This document shows, piece after piece, positions 45,317 through 54,486 of a DNA stretch of 64,000 nt (its first letter is position 1; every line of letters starts with the position of its first letter). The stretch comes from Sulfurovum sp. Its GTDB lineage: Bacteria; Campylobacterota; Campylobacteria; Campylobacterales; Sulfurovaceae. The DNA is taken from positions 464,381 to 528,380 of the forward strand of contig JAIZOF010000001.1 of NCBI GenBank assembly GCA_020525365.1, written 5' to 3'. The position numbers and the translations under genes were made by a program. The notes beneath the pieces were generated by a model. That model was not told the origin of the DNA. It made no database searches and worked only from the letters and a program-made list of their open reading frames with translations.

Positions 45317-47236
45317 ATGGAAAATTTAATATATATAGCACTATTTGCTCCATTTGTAGGATCACTCTTTGCAGCACTATTTGGAATGAGTGAGAGAAGG
45401 ATATTTGTTGGAATCATTGGTTCAGCTTTGATTGGTATCTCATTTTTGGCATCTGCTATGCTGGCACTATATGTTTTTCAGACAGGTAAAGGTGTGCATG
45501 TAACAATGATGGACTGGATTAGTGCAGGTGATCTTCATATTCCATTTGGTTTTATGATTGATCAGGTCTCTGTCACTATGATGACAGTTGTTACACTGGT
45601 CTCAACCATTGTTCATATATACTCTATTGGATATATGGATCATGATAAGAGTTTTAACCGCTTCTTCTCATACCTATCTGCATTTGTTTTCTCTATGATG
45701 GTTCTTGTTATGAGTGATAACTTTGCAGGACTCTTTATTGGCTGGGAAGGTGTTGGTGTCTGTTCTTGGTTGCTGGTTGGTTTTTGGTACCATAAGCCTG
45801 ACCAGACAAGAGAAGAGAATCCATCCATCTCTCCTTCTTGGGCAGCGAATGAAGCATTCATCATGAATCGTATTGCTGACCTTGGAATGTTAATTGGTCT
45901 TTTTATTATTTATTGGAATGTTGGAAGCTTGCAATATAATGTAGTTTTTTCAACAGTACCTGAACTAAGTGGTACAGTACTTAATGCAGTAGCAATCGCA
46001 CTTTTCATTGGAGCAATGGGGAAATCAGCACAGTTTCCATTGCATACATGGCTGACAGATGCAATGGAAGGTCCTACACCTGTTTCGGCACTGATTCATG
46101 CAGCAACAATGGTAACTGCGGGAGTCTTTTTGGTTATTCGTGCCAACCCTATCTTTGGTATGACACCAGAAGTGAGCTATTTTATCGCAGCACTGGGAAC
46201 TTTTGTTGCATTTTTTGCAGCATCCATGGCACTGGTTAATAGGGACTTAAAACGCATTATTGCCTTTTCGACCCTTTCACAACTTGGCTATATGTTTGCA
46301 GCAGCAGGTCTTGGTGCCTACTGGATTGCACTTTTTCATCTTGCAGCACATGCTTTCTTTAAAGCCCTTCTCTTTCTTGGTGCAGGTAATGTTATGCATG
46401 CGATGCACGATGAACTTGATATCTTCAAGATGGGTGGATTAAAACGTGTGATGAAGTGGTCCTATATTTATATGGGTGTAGCATCATTGGCCTTGGCAGG
46501 TATTCCATTTTTTGCAGGCTTCTTTTCTAAAGATGCAATTATCGAAACTGCATGGAATGAAGGAACAATTGTACTTTGGGCAATCCTTGTAATTACTGCA
46601 GGAATGACAGCATTCTATAGTTTTAGACAGGTATTCTTGACCTTTAAAGGAAATGAACGATATCCTGAAGAAATTAATTACTTTAAAGATGGGAAGCATC
46701 ATCCACATGAGATGTATGGTTATGTGTTGATTGCTATGTCTCCACTTGCAATTCTTGCAGTGGTGGCCGGTTTTGGAATGAATAAATTTGAACATTTTGT
46801 AACAAAATTACTTCCAGAATATCATATGAGTGAGCATACACATCATATTGCATGGATTCTTGGATTTATTGTATTGATATTTGCTGTAGGTGGTATTGTA
46901 TTGGCATATAAAAAGTACTATAAGGAGCTTAAGAGAGATGATATACTTGAGCAAAGTTGGTACTATAAATTACTTGCTAATCAGTACTATATTCCAAATA
47001 TCTATGAAGAGTTTATTACCAAGCCTTACGCAATGATCTCTGATATGATGTGGAATAAGATTGATCTTAAAATTGTTGATACAACAGTTGATGGGATTGC
47101 AAAGTTCCTTTACAAGACAGGCGATAGTTCAAGAAAAATGCAAACAGGTAATCTCTCTAACTATCTAAATTGGATGGCTGTGGGTGCCGTATTACTGCTA
47201 GTTGCTGCAACAATCTCTGTTGTAGTGCTAGGTTAA
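45317..47236 (+). CDS. nuoL: Complex I subunit NuoL
   Basis: Distal antiporter-like proton pump, 639 residues and about 15-16 helices plus a long C-terminal lateral helix. Conserved pieces: FIGWEGVGVCSWLLVGFWY, GAMGKSAQFPLHTWLTDAMEGPTPVSALIHAATMV in two overlapping parts, LAAHAFFKALLFLGAGNVMH. The NuoL-defining lateral helix region (about 520-600) is present. Confidence 0.96.
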   Translation: MENLIYIALFAPFVGSLFAALFGMSERRIFVGIIGSALIGISFLASAMLALYVFQTGKGVHVTMMDWISAGDLHIPFGFMIDQVSVTMMTVVTLVSTIVHIYSIGYMDHDKSFNRFFSYLSAFVFSMMVLVMSDNFAGLFIGWEGVGVCSWLLVGFWYHKPDQTREENPSISPSWAANEAFIMNRIADLGMLIGLFIIYWNVGSLQYNVVFSTVPELSGTVLNAVAIALFIGAMGKSAQFPLHTWLTDAMEGPTPVSALIHAATMVTAGVFLVIRANPIFGMTPEVSYFIAALGTFVAFFAASMALVNRDLKRIIAFSTLSQLGYMFAAAGLGAYWIALFHLAAHAFFKALLFLGAGNVMHAMHDELDIFKMGGLKRVMKWSYIYMGVASLALAGIPFFAGFFSKDAIIETAWNEGTIVLWAILVITAGMTAFYSFRQVFLTFKGNERYPEEINYFKDGKHHPHEMYGYVLIAMSPLAILAVVAGFGMNKFEHFVTKLLPEYHMSEHTHHIAWILGFIVLIFAVGGIVLAYKKYYKELKRDDILEQSWYYKLLANQYYIPNIYEEFITKPYAMISDMMWNKIDLKIVDTTVDGIAKFLYKTGDSSRKMQTGNLSNYLNWMAVGAVLLLVAATISVVVLG

Positions 47237-47246
47237 GGAGAGCCAA

Positions 47247-48782
47247 ATGGATAGTATTTTAAGTGTATTAATATTTTTCCCAGCAATTGCAGGATTGCTT
47301 GGATTTGTTGTAGATAAAAATAGTGCAAGAGTCTATGGTATCACTGTTGCTATAATTGAGTTTCTACTCTCTTTATGGCTTTGGTTTAGTTTTGATGCTA
47401 ATGATGCAGGTATGCAGTTCGTTGAAATGATTCCATTGATCCCTAACCTTGGAGTAAATTATTATCTTGGAGTAGATGGTATTTCTCTCTTTATTGTTCT
47501 TATGACAACACTCATGACCATGATTGGTATGATTAGTATGACCATAGAGAAAAATATGAAAAATATGGTTATCACACTTCTCTTTCTTGAGATGACCATG
47601 ATTGGTGTTTTCATGGCGCTTGATGCAATTATTTTTTATCTTTTTTGGGAGTTATCGCTGGTACCAATGTTCTACATTGTTGGTGCATGGGGAGGCCCAC
47701 TACGTATTTATGCTGCAATCAAATTTTTCCTCTATACCTTTATGGGATCTTTAATTATGCTAGTTGGTATGCTTTTTGTTGCATATGTCTACCATAGCTT
47801 GACTGGTATATGGAGCTTTGCAATTACTGATTGGTATGCATTGGTATTACCTATAGATTATCAGCTATGGCTCTTTGTGGCATTTTTTCTTGGGTTTGCT
47901 ATTAAGGTACCAATGTTTCCGTTTCATACATGGCTTCCCTATGCACATGGTCAGGCACCAACTATCGGCTCAGTCATTCTTGCTGCAGTTTTATTGAAGA
48001 TGGGTACTTATGGATTTGTAAGATTTTCTCTACCAATACTTCCTGACGCATCCGTGATGATGATTACACCAATTGCAGTACTCTCAATTATTATGATCAT
48101 TTATACTGCAATGGTTGCCTATGCACAAAAAGATATGAAGCAGGTTGTTGCCTATTCATCTGTTTCGCATATGGGTATTATTATGATTGGTATTTTTGCT
48201 ATGAATGCTGAGGGTATTGGTGGTTCTATTTTCCAGATGCTTTCGCATGGTATTGTTTCAGGGGCACTTTTTATGCTTGTTGGTGTTATCTATGACCGAA
48301 GACATACAAAATTGATGAGTGAGTTTGGTGGACTTGCGGCAGTCATGCCTAAATATGCTGTCATTTTTGGGATTATGCTGATGGCATCAGTTGGTTTGCC
48401 ATTGACAATTGGATTTGTTGGAGAGTTTTTGGTACTACTTGGTTTCTATCAAATTTCTCCAATTATGACAATATTTGCTGGCACATCAATTATTATTGGT
48501 TCGGTCTATATGCTAGCAGTCTTTAAAAAGAGTTTTTTTGGTCCTGTAACTAAAAAGGAGAATCAAAAATTAATAGACCTTACACCAAAAGAAATATGGT
48601 CGCTTGTACCACTTGTGGCAATAGTAATTTGGCTGGGGGTTTACCCTAAGCCAGTCCTTGACCCAATCAATAAGTCAGTTAATGCAATGTTAGTTTTCAT
48701 GAATGAAAAAGCAATCACAAGTGAGGCAAAGGATATTATTAGAGTGCCAAAGTTAGTGATTAATGCAGGGGGGGTAAAATAA
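47247..48782 (+). CDS. nuoM: Complex I subunit NuoM
   Basis: Antiporter-like subunit of 511 residues. FYLFWELSLVPMFYIVGAWGG contains the key glutamate, KVPMFPFHTWLPYAHGQAP and SVSHMGIIMIGIF carry the pumping lysine and histidine contexts. nuoN starts at its last base. Confidence 0.96.
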   Translation: MDSILSVLIFFPAIAGLLGFVVDKNSARVYGITVAIIEFLLSLWLWFSFDANDAGMQFVEMIPLIPNLGVNYYLGVDGISLFIVLMTTLMTMIGMISMTIEKNMKNMVITLLFLEMTMIGVFMALDAIIFYLFWELSLVPMFYIVGAWGGPLRIYAAIKFFLYTFMGSLIMLVGMLFVAYVYHSLTGIWSFAITDWYALVLPIDYQLWLFVAFFLGFAIKVPMFPFHTWLPYAHGQAPTIGSVILAAVLLKMGTYGFVRFSLPILPDASVMMITPIAVLSIIMIIYTAMVAYAQKDMKQVVAYSSVSHMGIIMIGIFAMNAEGIGGSIFQMLSHGIVSGALFMLVGVIYDRRHTKLMSEFGGLAAVMPKYAVIFGIMLMASVGLPLTIGFVGEFLVLLGFYQISPIMTIFAGTSIIIGSVYMLAVFKKSFFGPVTKKENQKLIDLTPKEIWSLVPLVAIVIWLGVYPKPVLDPINKSVNAMLVFMNEKAITSEAKDIIRVPKLVINAGGVK

Positions 48783-50272
48783 TGTTAGAACCAATTAAAG
48801 TAAGCTTGGAGAGTTTAAACCTTGTTGCCCTAGCACCAATGCTGCTTGCTATTGCAGGTGGCTTAGCGATTTTGATACTTGATTTGATTAATGAAAAGTT
48901 ACACAAGTCACTTTATGTTATGTTGACAATCTTAATCCTTATGGTTGATTTTGGTGTAACTATTGGTCTTAATATCAATGAACGTGGTTTTTTTGATGTA
49001 ATGCTCATAGATGGTATTTCTATCATATCACAATTACTAATTATTGTGGCATCTATTCTGTTTACACCACTTGCATTAACATCTAAGCGTTTTCATGAGT
49101 ACTCTTACCCAGAGTTTTTTGCACTTTTCCTTTTTATGGTAGCAGGTCTTCAGTTTATGGTGGCAAGTGATAATTTAATTTTAATTTTTGTAGGTCTCGA
49201 AACAGCATCACTTTCACTCTATACGTTGATTGCACTACACAATAGGAGCAACTCCTATGAGGCAGCAGTTAAGTACTTCACAATGGGTGCATTGGCAGTA
49301 GGTTTTTTTGCAATGGGTTCGGCAGTTATATATGCATTGACTGGTTCGGTAGAGCTTTATCAAGTTGTAAAGGTACTTTCAGTACGGCTCAATGAACCAG
49401 ACACCATGATGTTGATTTTTGGTTCTTCTGTATTGCTAATGGCAGCACTAGCATTTAAGTTATCGCTCTTTCCATTTCATACTTGGGCACCAGATGTCTA
49501 TGAAGGTGCTTCTGCGCCGTTAGCTGGATATATGTCCATTGTACCAAAGATTGCATCATTTGTAGTAGCAATCAGAATATTTGGAATGTATCTTGATCTT
49601 GGTGTGGAATGGGTTCGTACTATGATTTTGGTACTTGCTGTAGTTACTATGACAATTACAAATGTTATGGCACTTGTGCAAGAAGATGTCAAACGTATGC
49701 TTGCTTATTCATCAATTTCTCATGCTGGATTTATCATGGCAGCATTAGCACTTAATACAACCGAAGCAACAACTAGTATCTTCTTTTACTATGCACTCTT
49801 TATGTTTACTAATCTTGGTGCATTTGCAATGCTGTGGATTTCTCGTCATAAAGCTAGAAGATTTAATACACGTTACGATCATCCATATGAGAAGTTTTCT
49901 GGTCTAATTCAAATTATGCCTATGGGTGCAGTGATTATGGCACTGTTTATGCTCTCATTGGCAGGAGTACCACCATTCTCTGTCTTTTGGGGTAAGATTT
50001 ATGTTATGCAGGCAACGGTCAATGCTGGATATATTTGGCTTGCAGTTGTTATGGGACTCAACTCAGCAATAGCAGCATATTACTACCTTAAGTTGGTAGT
50101 CTATATGTTCCTCAAAGATTCAGTAAAAGATGTTGATACGGTTTACTATAACCTTTCACGCCCACTTATGGTAGTTATTGGATTTGCAGCAATAGCAACA
50201 ATTGCAGCTATCTTCTACGTACAACCATTGGTATCGTACCTCTACTATATGATTTCTGCTTCAGGATATTAA
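48782..50272 (+). CDS. nuoN: Complex I subunit NuoN
   Basis: Proximal antiporter-like subunit of 496 residues. LIFVGLETASLSLYTLIAL, FKLSLFPFHTWAPDVYEGA and LAYSSISHAGFIMAAL are the family signatures. Last gene of the operon; a clear terminator follows. Confidence 0.96.
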   Translation: MLEPIKVSLESLNLVALAPMLLAIAGGLAILILDLINEKLHKSLYVMLTILILMVDFGVTIGLNINERGFFDVMLIDGISIISQLLIIVASILFTPLALTSKRFHEYSYPEFFALFLFMVAGLQFMVASDNLILIFVGLETASLSLYTLIALHNRSNSYEAAVKYFTMGALAVGFFAMGSAVIYALTGSVELYQVVKVLSVRLNEPDTMMLIFGSSVLLMAALAFKLSLFPFHTWAPDVYEGASAPLAGYMSIVPKIASFVVAIRIFGMYLDLGVEWVRTMILVLAVVTMTITNVMALVQEDVKRMLAYSSISHAGFIMAALALNTTEATTSIFFYYALFMFTNLGAFAMLWISRHKARRFNTRYDHPYEKFSGLIQIMPMGAVIMALFMLSLAGVPPFSVFWGKIYVMQATVNAGYIWLAVVMGLNSAIAAYYYLKLVVYMFLKDSVKDVDTVYYNLSRPLMVVIGFAAIATIAAIFYVQPLVSYLYYMISASGY

Positions 50273-50277
50273 TATAC

Positions 50278-50314
50278 AAGTACTCAGCATCTACTGCTGA
50301 ATACTTTACTTTTC
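50278..50314 (+). terminator. Terminator of the nuo operon
   Basis: AAGTA-TCAGCA, loop TCTAC, TGCTGA-TACTT (50278-50306, one C/A mismatch) followed by TACTTTTC. It touches the end of the convergent miaA gene and may act on both strands. Confidence 0.72.
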
Positions 50315-51229
50315 TCTGAACCCTTTAAATGGATGATCTAGCAATAATATTTCTAGTTCTTCTGGGTTTCTGCGTATTGCCTTGTTAAATTGTGAACGGT
50401 TGAAAGTCTCTTGACGTTTTGCCAGTCTTCCTGTGTTAATCATAATTTTGTCCATAAGTGCTACTTTGTTATAAATACCATCAAGATAAGCAAGAGTCTC
50501 TTTAATGCCAATGGCTTTCATACAGTTAGGTGCACGAGTATACTTCTTTTCTAATGAAAAAACTTCATCAATGAGCCCTTCTTGTATCATCTGTTTTGTA
50601 CGTTGTTCAATGCGTTTTCTAAGCATATCACGCTTCCATACGATTTCATAAAGAGGCAATGGTTCTGCAATAATTGGTTTTGGAGGATTAGCTTTAAAAT
50701 AGACACTCGGTATCTTGCCTGTGGCGAGGTAAACTTCTAATGCCTTTGTGATACGATAGGTATCCTTTGGTTCTATCCTTTTCATATACAAAGGATCACA
50801 CTTTGCTAGCATTTCATAGACTGCCATTGGATTTTTCATGTGCATGCGGATCTCTTTTGCTTGTGTGTTTGAAAGTAGAGGGCGTTTAGATATTCCTTCA
50901 AGAAGTATTTTAAGGTAAAAACTTGTTCCTCCCACAATAATAAGATTTTTGTTCTTCTCTTGACACAATTTGTGCACATCTTTGTAGAGCTTAATAAATA
51001 TGGTAACATCAAAGGCTTCATTTGGGAAGAGGTGATCAATACCAAAATGTTTAATTCCTTTCTGTACATCCTGTGTTGGTTTAGCGGAGACAATATTAAC
51101 CTCTTTGTATACTGATAGCGAATCAAGAGAAAGAATATAGGCATTATGTGCATGTGCTATTTTAACAGCTAGTGTAGTTTTTCCTGAAGCAGTGGAGCCA
51201 ATAAGTGCCAATTGTTTGAAGCCTAACAT
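50306..51229 (-). CDS. miaA: tRNA dimethylallyltransferase
   Basis: Adds an isopentenyl group to A37 of tRNAs reading U-starting codons. The 307-residue protein has the P-loop LIGSTASGKTTLAVKIA, LDSLSVYKEVNI, GGTSFYLKILLEG and the ETFNRSQFNKAIR-type C-terminus. It converges on the nuo operon and diverges from pssA. Confidence 0.95.
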   Translation of the reverse strand: MLGFKQLALIGSTASGKTTLAVKIAHAHNAYILSLDSLSVYKEVNIVSAKPTQDVQKGIKHFGIDHLFPNEAFDVTIFIKLYKDVHKLCQEKNKNLIIVGGTSFYLKILLEGISKRPLLSNTQAKEIRMHMKNPMAVYEMLAKCDPLYMKRIEPKDTYRITKALEVYLATGKIPSVYFKANPPKPIIAEPLPLYEIVWKRDMLRKRIEQRTKQMIQEGLIDEVFSLEKKYTRAPNCMKAIGIKETLAYLDGIYNKVALMDKIMINTGRLAKRQETFNRSQFNKAIRRNPEELEILLLDHPFKGFREK

Positions 51230-51272
51230 AATATAATCATAACAAGTTACTGCTAAGGGTTAAGTCTGAAAA

Positions 51273-51285
51273 GTGTAAAATACAC
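51273..51285 (+). promoter_or_regulatory. Palindromic -10 region directly before pssA
   Basis: GTGTA-AAA-TACAC is a perfect 5-bp inverted repeat containing TAAAAT, ending 2 bases before the pssA ATG. If this is the -10 box, transcription would start at or near the start codon, giving a leaderless or nearly leaderless mRNA. No ribosome site is visible in the AT-rich bases just upstream. Confidence 0.35.
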
Positions 51286-51287
51286 AT

Positions 51288-51848
51288 ATGAATCTATTTG
51301 AAAAATATAACCATTTTAACTTTGCAAATCTTATTACCTTTGGCAATATTGCCTGTGGCGTAATAGCAATGTACTTTATTCAACAGAATAACTTTTTTCT
51401 AGCAATTATATTGGCATGGATTGCTGGAATTTTAGATATTGCAGACGGTAAAATGGCACGAAAGTATAATCTCTCTACTGAGTTTGGCGTACAGCTTGAT
51501 AGTTTTGCAGATTTTCTTTCTTTTGTGGTAATGCCAGCTTTTTTGCTCTTTTATGCGACAAGATATTATGTGGCACTCAGCGGAATAGAGGAGTTTGTAC
51601 TCGGACTAGTGTTTATTTGGTATATTATCTCTGGTCTTAGGCGTTTAGTAGAGTTTAATCTTAAGGTTGATGCAGGAAAAGTTTCAAAGTACTTTGAAGG
51701 AGTCCCTACACCATTGGGTGCAATTCTTCTATGGATTATCTATTTATTGACAGCATATGATATACTAACGAGTGGATATATTATTGCTATACTAGTATTG
51801 ATAGTTTCAGAATCACTTAATAGTAATTTAAAAATTCCCCACCCATAA
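51288..51848 (+). CDS. pssA: CDP-diacylglycerol-serine O-phosphatidyltransferase
   Basis: Makes phosphatidylserine, the precursor of phosphatidylethanolamine. The CDP-alcohol phosphatidyltransferase motif DGxxAR...G...D...D is complete (DGKMARK, then EFGVQLDSFAD). The 186-residue protein has about five or six helices and is shorter than the roughly 230-240 residues I expect for the subfamily, ending right after a hydrophobic segment (SLNSNLKIPHP). Substrate assignment rests on the N-terminal FNFANLITFGNIACGV pattern. Confidence 0.85.
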   Translation: MNLFEKYNHFNFANLITFGNIACGVIAMYFIQQNNFFLAIILAWIAGILDIADGKMARKYNLSTEFGVQLDSFADFLSFVVMPAFLLFYATRYYVALSGIEEFVLGLVFIWYIISGLRRLVEFNLKVDAGKVSKYFEGVPTPLGAILLWIIYLLTAYDILTSGYIIAILVLIVSESLNSNLKIPHP

Positions 51849-51928
51849 GACCCTCCTCTTGGAGTAGTGATATTGATTACTTACGAGTATTGAAGTGTGG
51901 TCAAAAGAGTAAAGCAGAAGGATAAAAC

Positions 51929-52804
51929 TTGAAAGAGAATATATTTCTCAAAAAATTAAATTATTTTTCTGAATTGGTAATGTTTAAACATTCAATATTT
52001 TCGCTTCCATTCATTTTTATAGCAATGTTAGTAGGGTCCTACCTTGATACTGGATCAGGATGGTTTGGCTGGAAACTATTGCTGTTTGGTACACTGGAAG
52101 CTATTACTGCACGTAACTTTGCAATGGGTATTAACCGATATCTTGATAGAGATATAGATAGACTTAATCCACGCACAAAGAATAGGCCCTCTGTTGATGG
52201 GCGCATCACAGCTTCCCAGATGCTTTTTTTTATTCTTATTAATGCGATAGTATTTATATCTATTGCCTATTTTATTAATGATCTTGCATTTAAACTTACT
52301 TTACCCATACTTGTTGTGCTAGCAGCTTACCCCCTCTTTAAGCGTTTTTCAGCATTGGCACATCTAATACTTGGCATCAGCCTAGGTCTTGCACCTATTG
52401 CAGGAGTGATTGCAGTAAGTGGACAAGTTCCACTTTGGTCTCTTTGGCTTGCTATTGGGGTGATGTTTTGGGTTTCTGGGTTTGACCTGCTCTACTCTTT
52501 GCAAGATATAGAATTTGACAAAAAGCACCATTTGCACTCTATCCCATCATATTTTGGAGTACAAAATACAATGCGTATTGCCAAAGTATTTCATTTGTTG
52601 GCAGTATTTTTTTGGTCATGGTTCGTTTTTGGTGCCAGATTGGGCATATGGGCACAAGTTGCAGTTGTGTTTGCGGCAGTCATGTTGACATACGAGCACT
52701 ACCTTGTCAACAAAGATTTTACAAAAATAGATAAAGCCTTTTTTACCGTCAATGGTTATCTGGGATTTATCTTTTTAATTTTTATTTTACTGGAGGTGAT
52801 GTAA
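51929..52804 (+). CDS. mqnP: UbiA-family prenyltransferase, MqnP-type
   Basis: Probably prenylates the bicyclic precursor in the futalosine menaquinone pathway used by Campylobacterota. The 291-residue protein has about eight helices and the two aspartate-rich motifs: NRYLDRDID and SLQDIEFDKKHH. The start is TTG after an AAGGATAAAAC ribosome site. UbiA (4-hydroxybenzoate) annotation is common for this gene, but the lineage uses menaquinone, so MqnP is preferred. Confidence 0.82.
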   Translation: MKENIFLKKLNYFSELVMFKHSIFSLPFIFIAMLVGSYLDTGSGWFGWKLLLFGTLEAITARNFAMGINRYLDRDIDRLNPRTKNRPSVDGRITASQMLFFILINAIVFISIAYFINDLAFKLTLPILVVLAAYPLFKRFSALAHLILGISLGLAPIAGVIAVSGQVPLWSLWLAIGVMFWVSGFDLLYSLQDIEFDKKHHLHSIPSYFGVQNTMRIAKVFHLLAVFFWSWFVFGARLGIWAQVAVVFAAVMLTYEHYLVNKDFTKIDKAFFTVNGYLGFIFLIFILLEVM

Positions 52805-53116
52805 ATGGAAACAATAGGTATAATTGCACTTGGATTATTTATGCTACTAGGGGTTACTTTGTCAGTATTAGCAGATGAGAATCGTAAACTAATTAAAGAG
52901 AACATACTTCTAAGGGAATCTGTAGGGAGTAGCAAGAATACAAAAAAAATAGATATAGAATATAGTCATAATGCTTCTGAAACAAAGCATATTATCAAGC
53001 TTATTGAAGATGGCAATAGTATTGAAGATATAGCTCAACTACTTAACTTTCCACTTGATAAAGTAGAGATGATTATTAAATTCAATAGGATTAAAAAAGA
53101 GCATGCCATATCATAG
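52805..53116 (+). CDS. Small membrane-anchored protein with HTH-like C-terminus
   Basis: A 103-residue protein: one N-terminal membrane helix (residues 4-22), a polar linker, and a C-terminal segment ETKHIIKLIEDGNSIEDIAQL then LNFPLDKVEMIIKFNRIKK that resembles the helix-turn-helix tail of DUF6115/DUF2802-like proteins. Function unknown. Its ATG follows the mqnP stop directly, and the next gene overlaps its end by 14 bases, so it is tightly coupled on both sides. Confidence 0.75.
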   Translation: METIGIIALGLFMLLGVTLSVLADENRKLIKENILLRESVGSSKNTKKIDIEYSHNASETKHIIKLIEDGNSIEDIAQLLNFPLDKVEMIIKFNRIKKEHAIS

Positions 53117-53804
53117 TTGGCAATATATACTCCAGCATGCTTATGCGCAACTAGATAAAGACTATAGATACTTTTTAGAGTCAAATAAAGGATACTTTCC
53201 TTCTTGTGAGCATTACTTTAATGCCTTTAAAACACTTCCCAGATATAAGGTAAAATATATTCTTTTTGGACAAGATCCCTATCCGAGGGCTGAAAGTGCA
53301 GGAGGTTATGCCTTTATCGATGAGAAAGTTAAAAAACTATTTAGTGAACAAGGATTAAGCAAAGAGGTAAACCGTGCTACTTCTTTACGTAATTTTATTA
53401 AGATGGCACTGGTGGCAAGAGGGGATCTTGGTGTAGCAGATACCTCACAACCAGCCATAGCAGCTCTGGACAAATTAACCTTGATAGACTCTATTACGCA
53501 ACTACGAAAAAATTTTGAAAAGAATGGTATTTTACTGCTCAATACAGCATTGATCTTTACTGATAAGAAGAGTTCTAATAGGCACATAAAAGCATGGCAA
53601 CCCTTTATGCAGTCACTTCTAAAAGAGATGAAAGAAAATAATCCTAAACTTATTCTTTTTGGTAACCATGCTAAGACTTTAAAAAAATTACTACCTCTAG
53701 AAACATATGAAACAATTGAGATGGAACATCCTTATAATTACACCTTTATTGCCAACAAAAAAGCACAAATGTTTTTTGGGCCCATGCACCTACTTGAAAA
53801 GTAA
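53103..53804 (+). CDS. Divergent uracil-DNA glycosylase family protein
   Basis: Probably excises uracil from DNA. The 233-residue protein has ILFGQDPYPRAESAGGYAF (water-activating Asp and Tyr kept, the usual GQDPYH histidine is proline), ILLLNTALIF (the uracil-specificity asparagine of family 1), and EHPYNYTFIANKK where HPSPLS is normal. It therefore belongs to the superfamily close to family 1, but with changed intercalation and second-motif loops. A role in damage repair is likely; exact specificity is not certain. Confidence 0.78.
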   Translation: MPYHSWQYILQHAYAQLDKDYRYFLESNKGYFPSCEHYFNAFKTLPRYKVKYILFGQDPYPRAESAGGYAFIDEKVKKLFSEQGLSKEVNRATSLRNFIKMALVARGDLGVADTSQPAIAALDKLTLIDSITQLRKNFEKNGILLLNTALIFTDKKSSNRHIKAWQPFMQSLLKEMKENNPKLILFGNHAKTLKKLLPLETYETIEMEHPYNYTFIANKKAQMFFGPMHLLEK

Positions 53805-53855
53805 AGTTTTTTTGGTTACAATTCGCTCACAAAATATCGCAGTACTACTTTGTAT

Positions 53856-53932
53856 GCACTCTTAGCTTAGCTGGATAGAGCATCGGTTTGCGGTACCGAA
53901 GGTCACAGGTTCGAATCCTGTAGAGTGTACCA
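53856..53932 (+). tRNA. tRNA-Arg, anticodon GCG, with encoded CCA
   Basis: Seven-base acceptor stem GCACTCT/AGAGTGT (first pair G1-U72), D arm GCTT...GAGC, anticodon stem TCGGT/ACCGA with loop TTGCGGT (anticodon GCG, reads CGC and CGU), 5-base variable loop, T arm ACAGG-TTCGAAT-CCTGT, discriminator A and CCA. All arms pair. Arg is the cognate amino acid of GCG. Confidence 0.93.
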
Positions 53933-53997
53933 CCCCAACAAACTAATACTAATCATATTTATTCTATAATACAATCAATAATTTTTTGGAGCATTAT

Positions 53998-54486
53998 ATG
54001 AATATTCTCTTGATCAATACTAATCCTGTAGTTTCACGCCTCATTTCACTCTGTACACACAACGATAAATCCATTGTTTTTGAAGAGATAATGGATGTAA
54101 CCGAAGCATCAGAAAATACATATGATATTATATTTGTTGATCATGCTTCTTATGATGACCAAGTAGTATTTTTAGACCAGATTGCCAATATTGGAAAGCT
54201 AGTATTTCTGTCGAGTTATGATACTGATGAAGAGGTAGCTAAAAAGTTTGATATTGTAGTTAAAAAACCTTTTTTACCTTCCCAAATACAGGCTATTGTA
54301 GACCAAGTTAAAACAGAAACTCCTTTAACAGAAGAAGAGCTCGCACTTCTTGAGGTAGAAGATTTAAATGAGATTATTTCAGAGAATACACCGGATATAG
54401 AATGTTGTCTCCTACTTTCAGTGGTTCAGTCTCCTGTAGTTTTGCCTCTTCCAGCTTCACCTGTTTACGCTTATGTGCCTCGTTGA
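53998..54486 (+). CDS. Receiver-like protein, C-terminus lost at a junction
   Basis: The N-terminal part (residues 1-110) looks like a degenerate response-regulator receiver: MNILLINTNPVVSRLI, DIIFVDHASYDDQ, LVFLSSYDTDEEVAKKFDIVVKKPFLPSQI (in pieces, with the Asp and Lys positions). An acidic linker follows. After about residue 135 (ENTPDIE) the frame reads antisense into mutS2 and gives CCLLLSVVQSP..., which is not believable protein. The real gene was cut near 54400. The ATG at 53998 is chosen over the track's longer start because it begins the beta-strand. Confidence 0.6.
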   Translation: MNILLINTNPVVSRLISLCTHNDKSIVFEEIMDVTEASENTYDIIFVDHASYDDQVVFLDQIANIGKLVFLSSYDTDEEVAKKFDIVVKKPFLPSQIQAIVDQVKTETPLTEEELALLEVEDLNEIISENTPDIECCLLLSVVQSPVVLPLPASPVYAYVPR

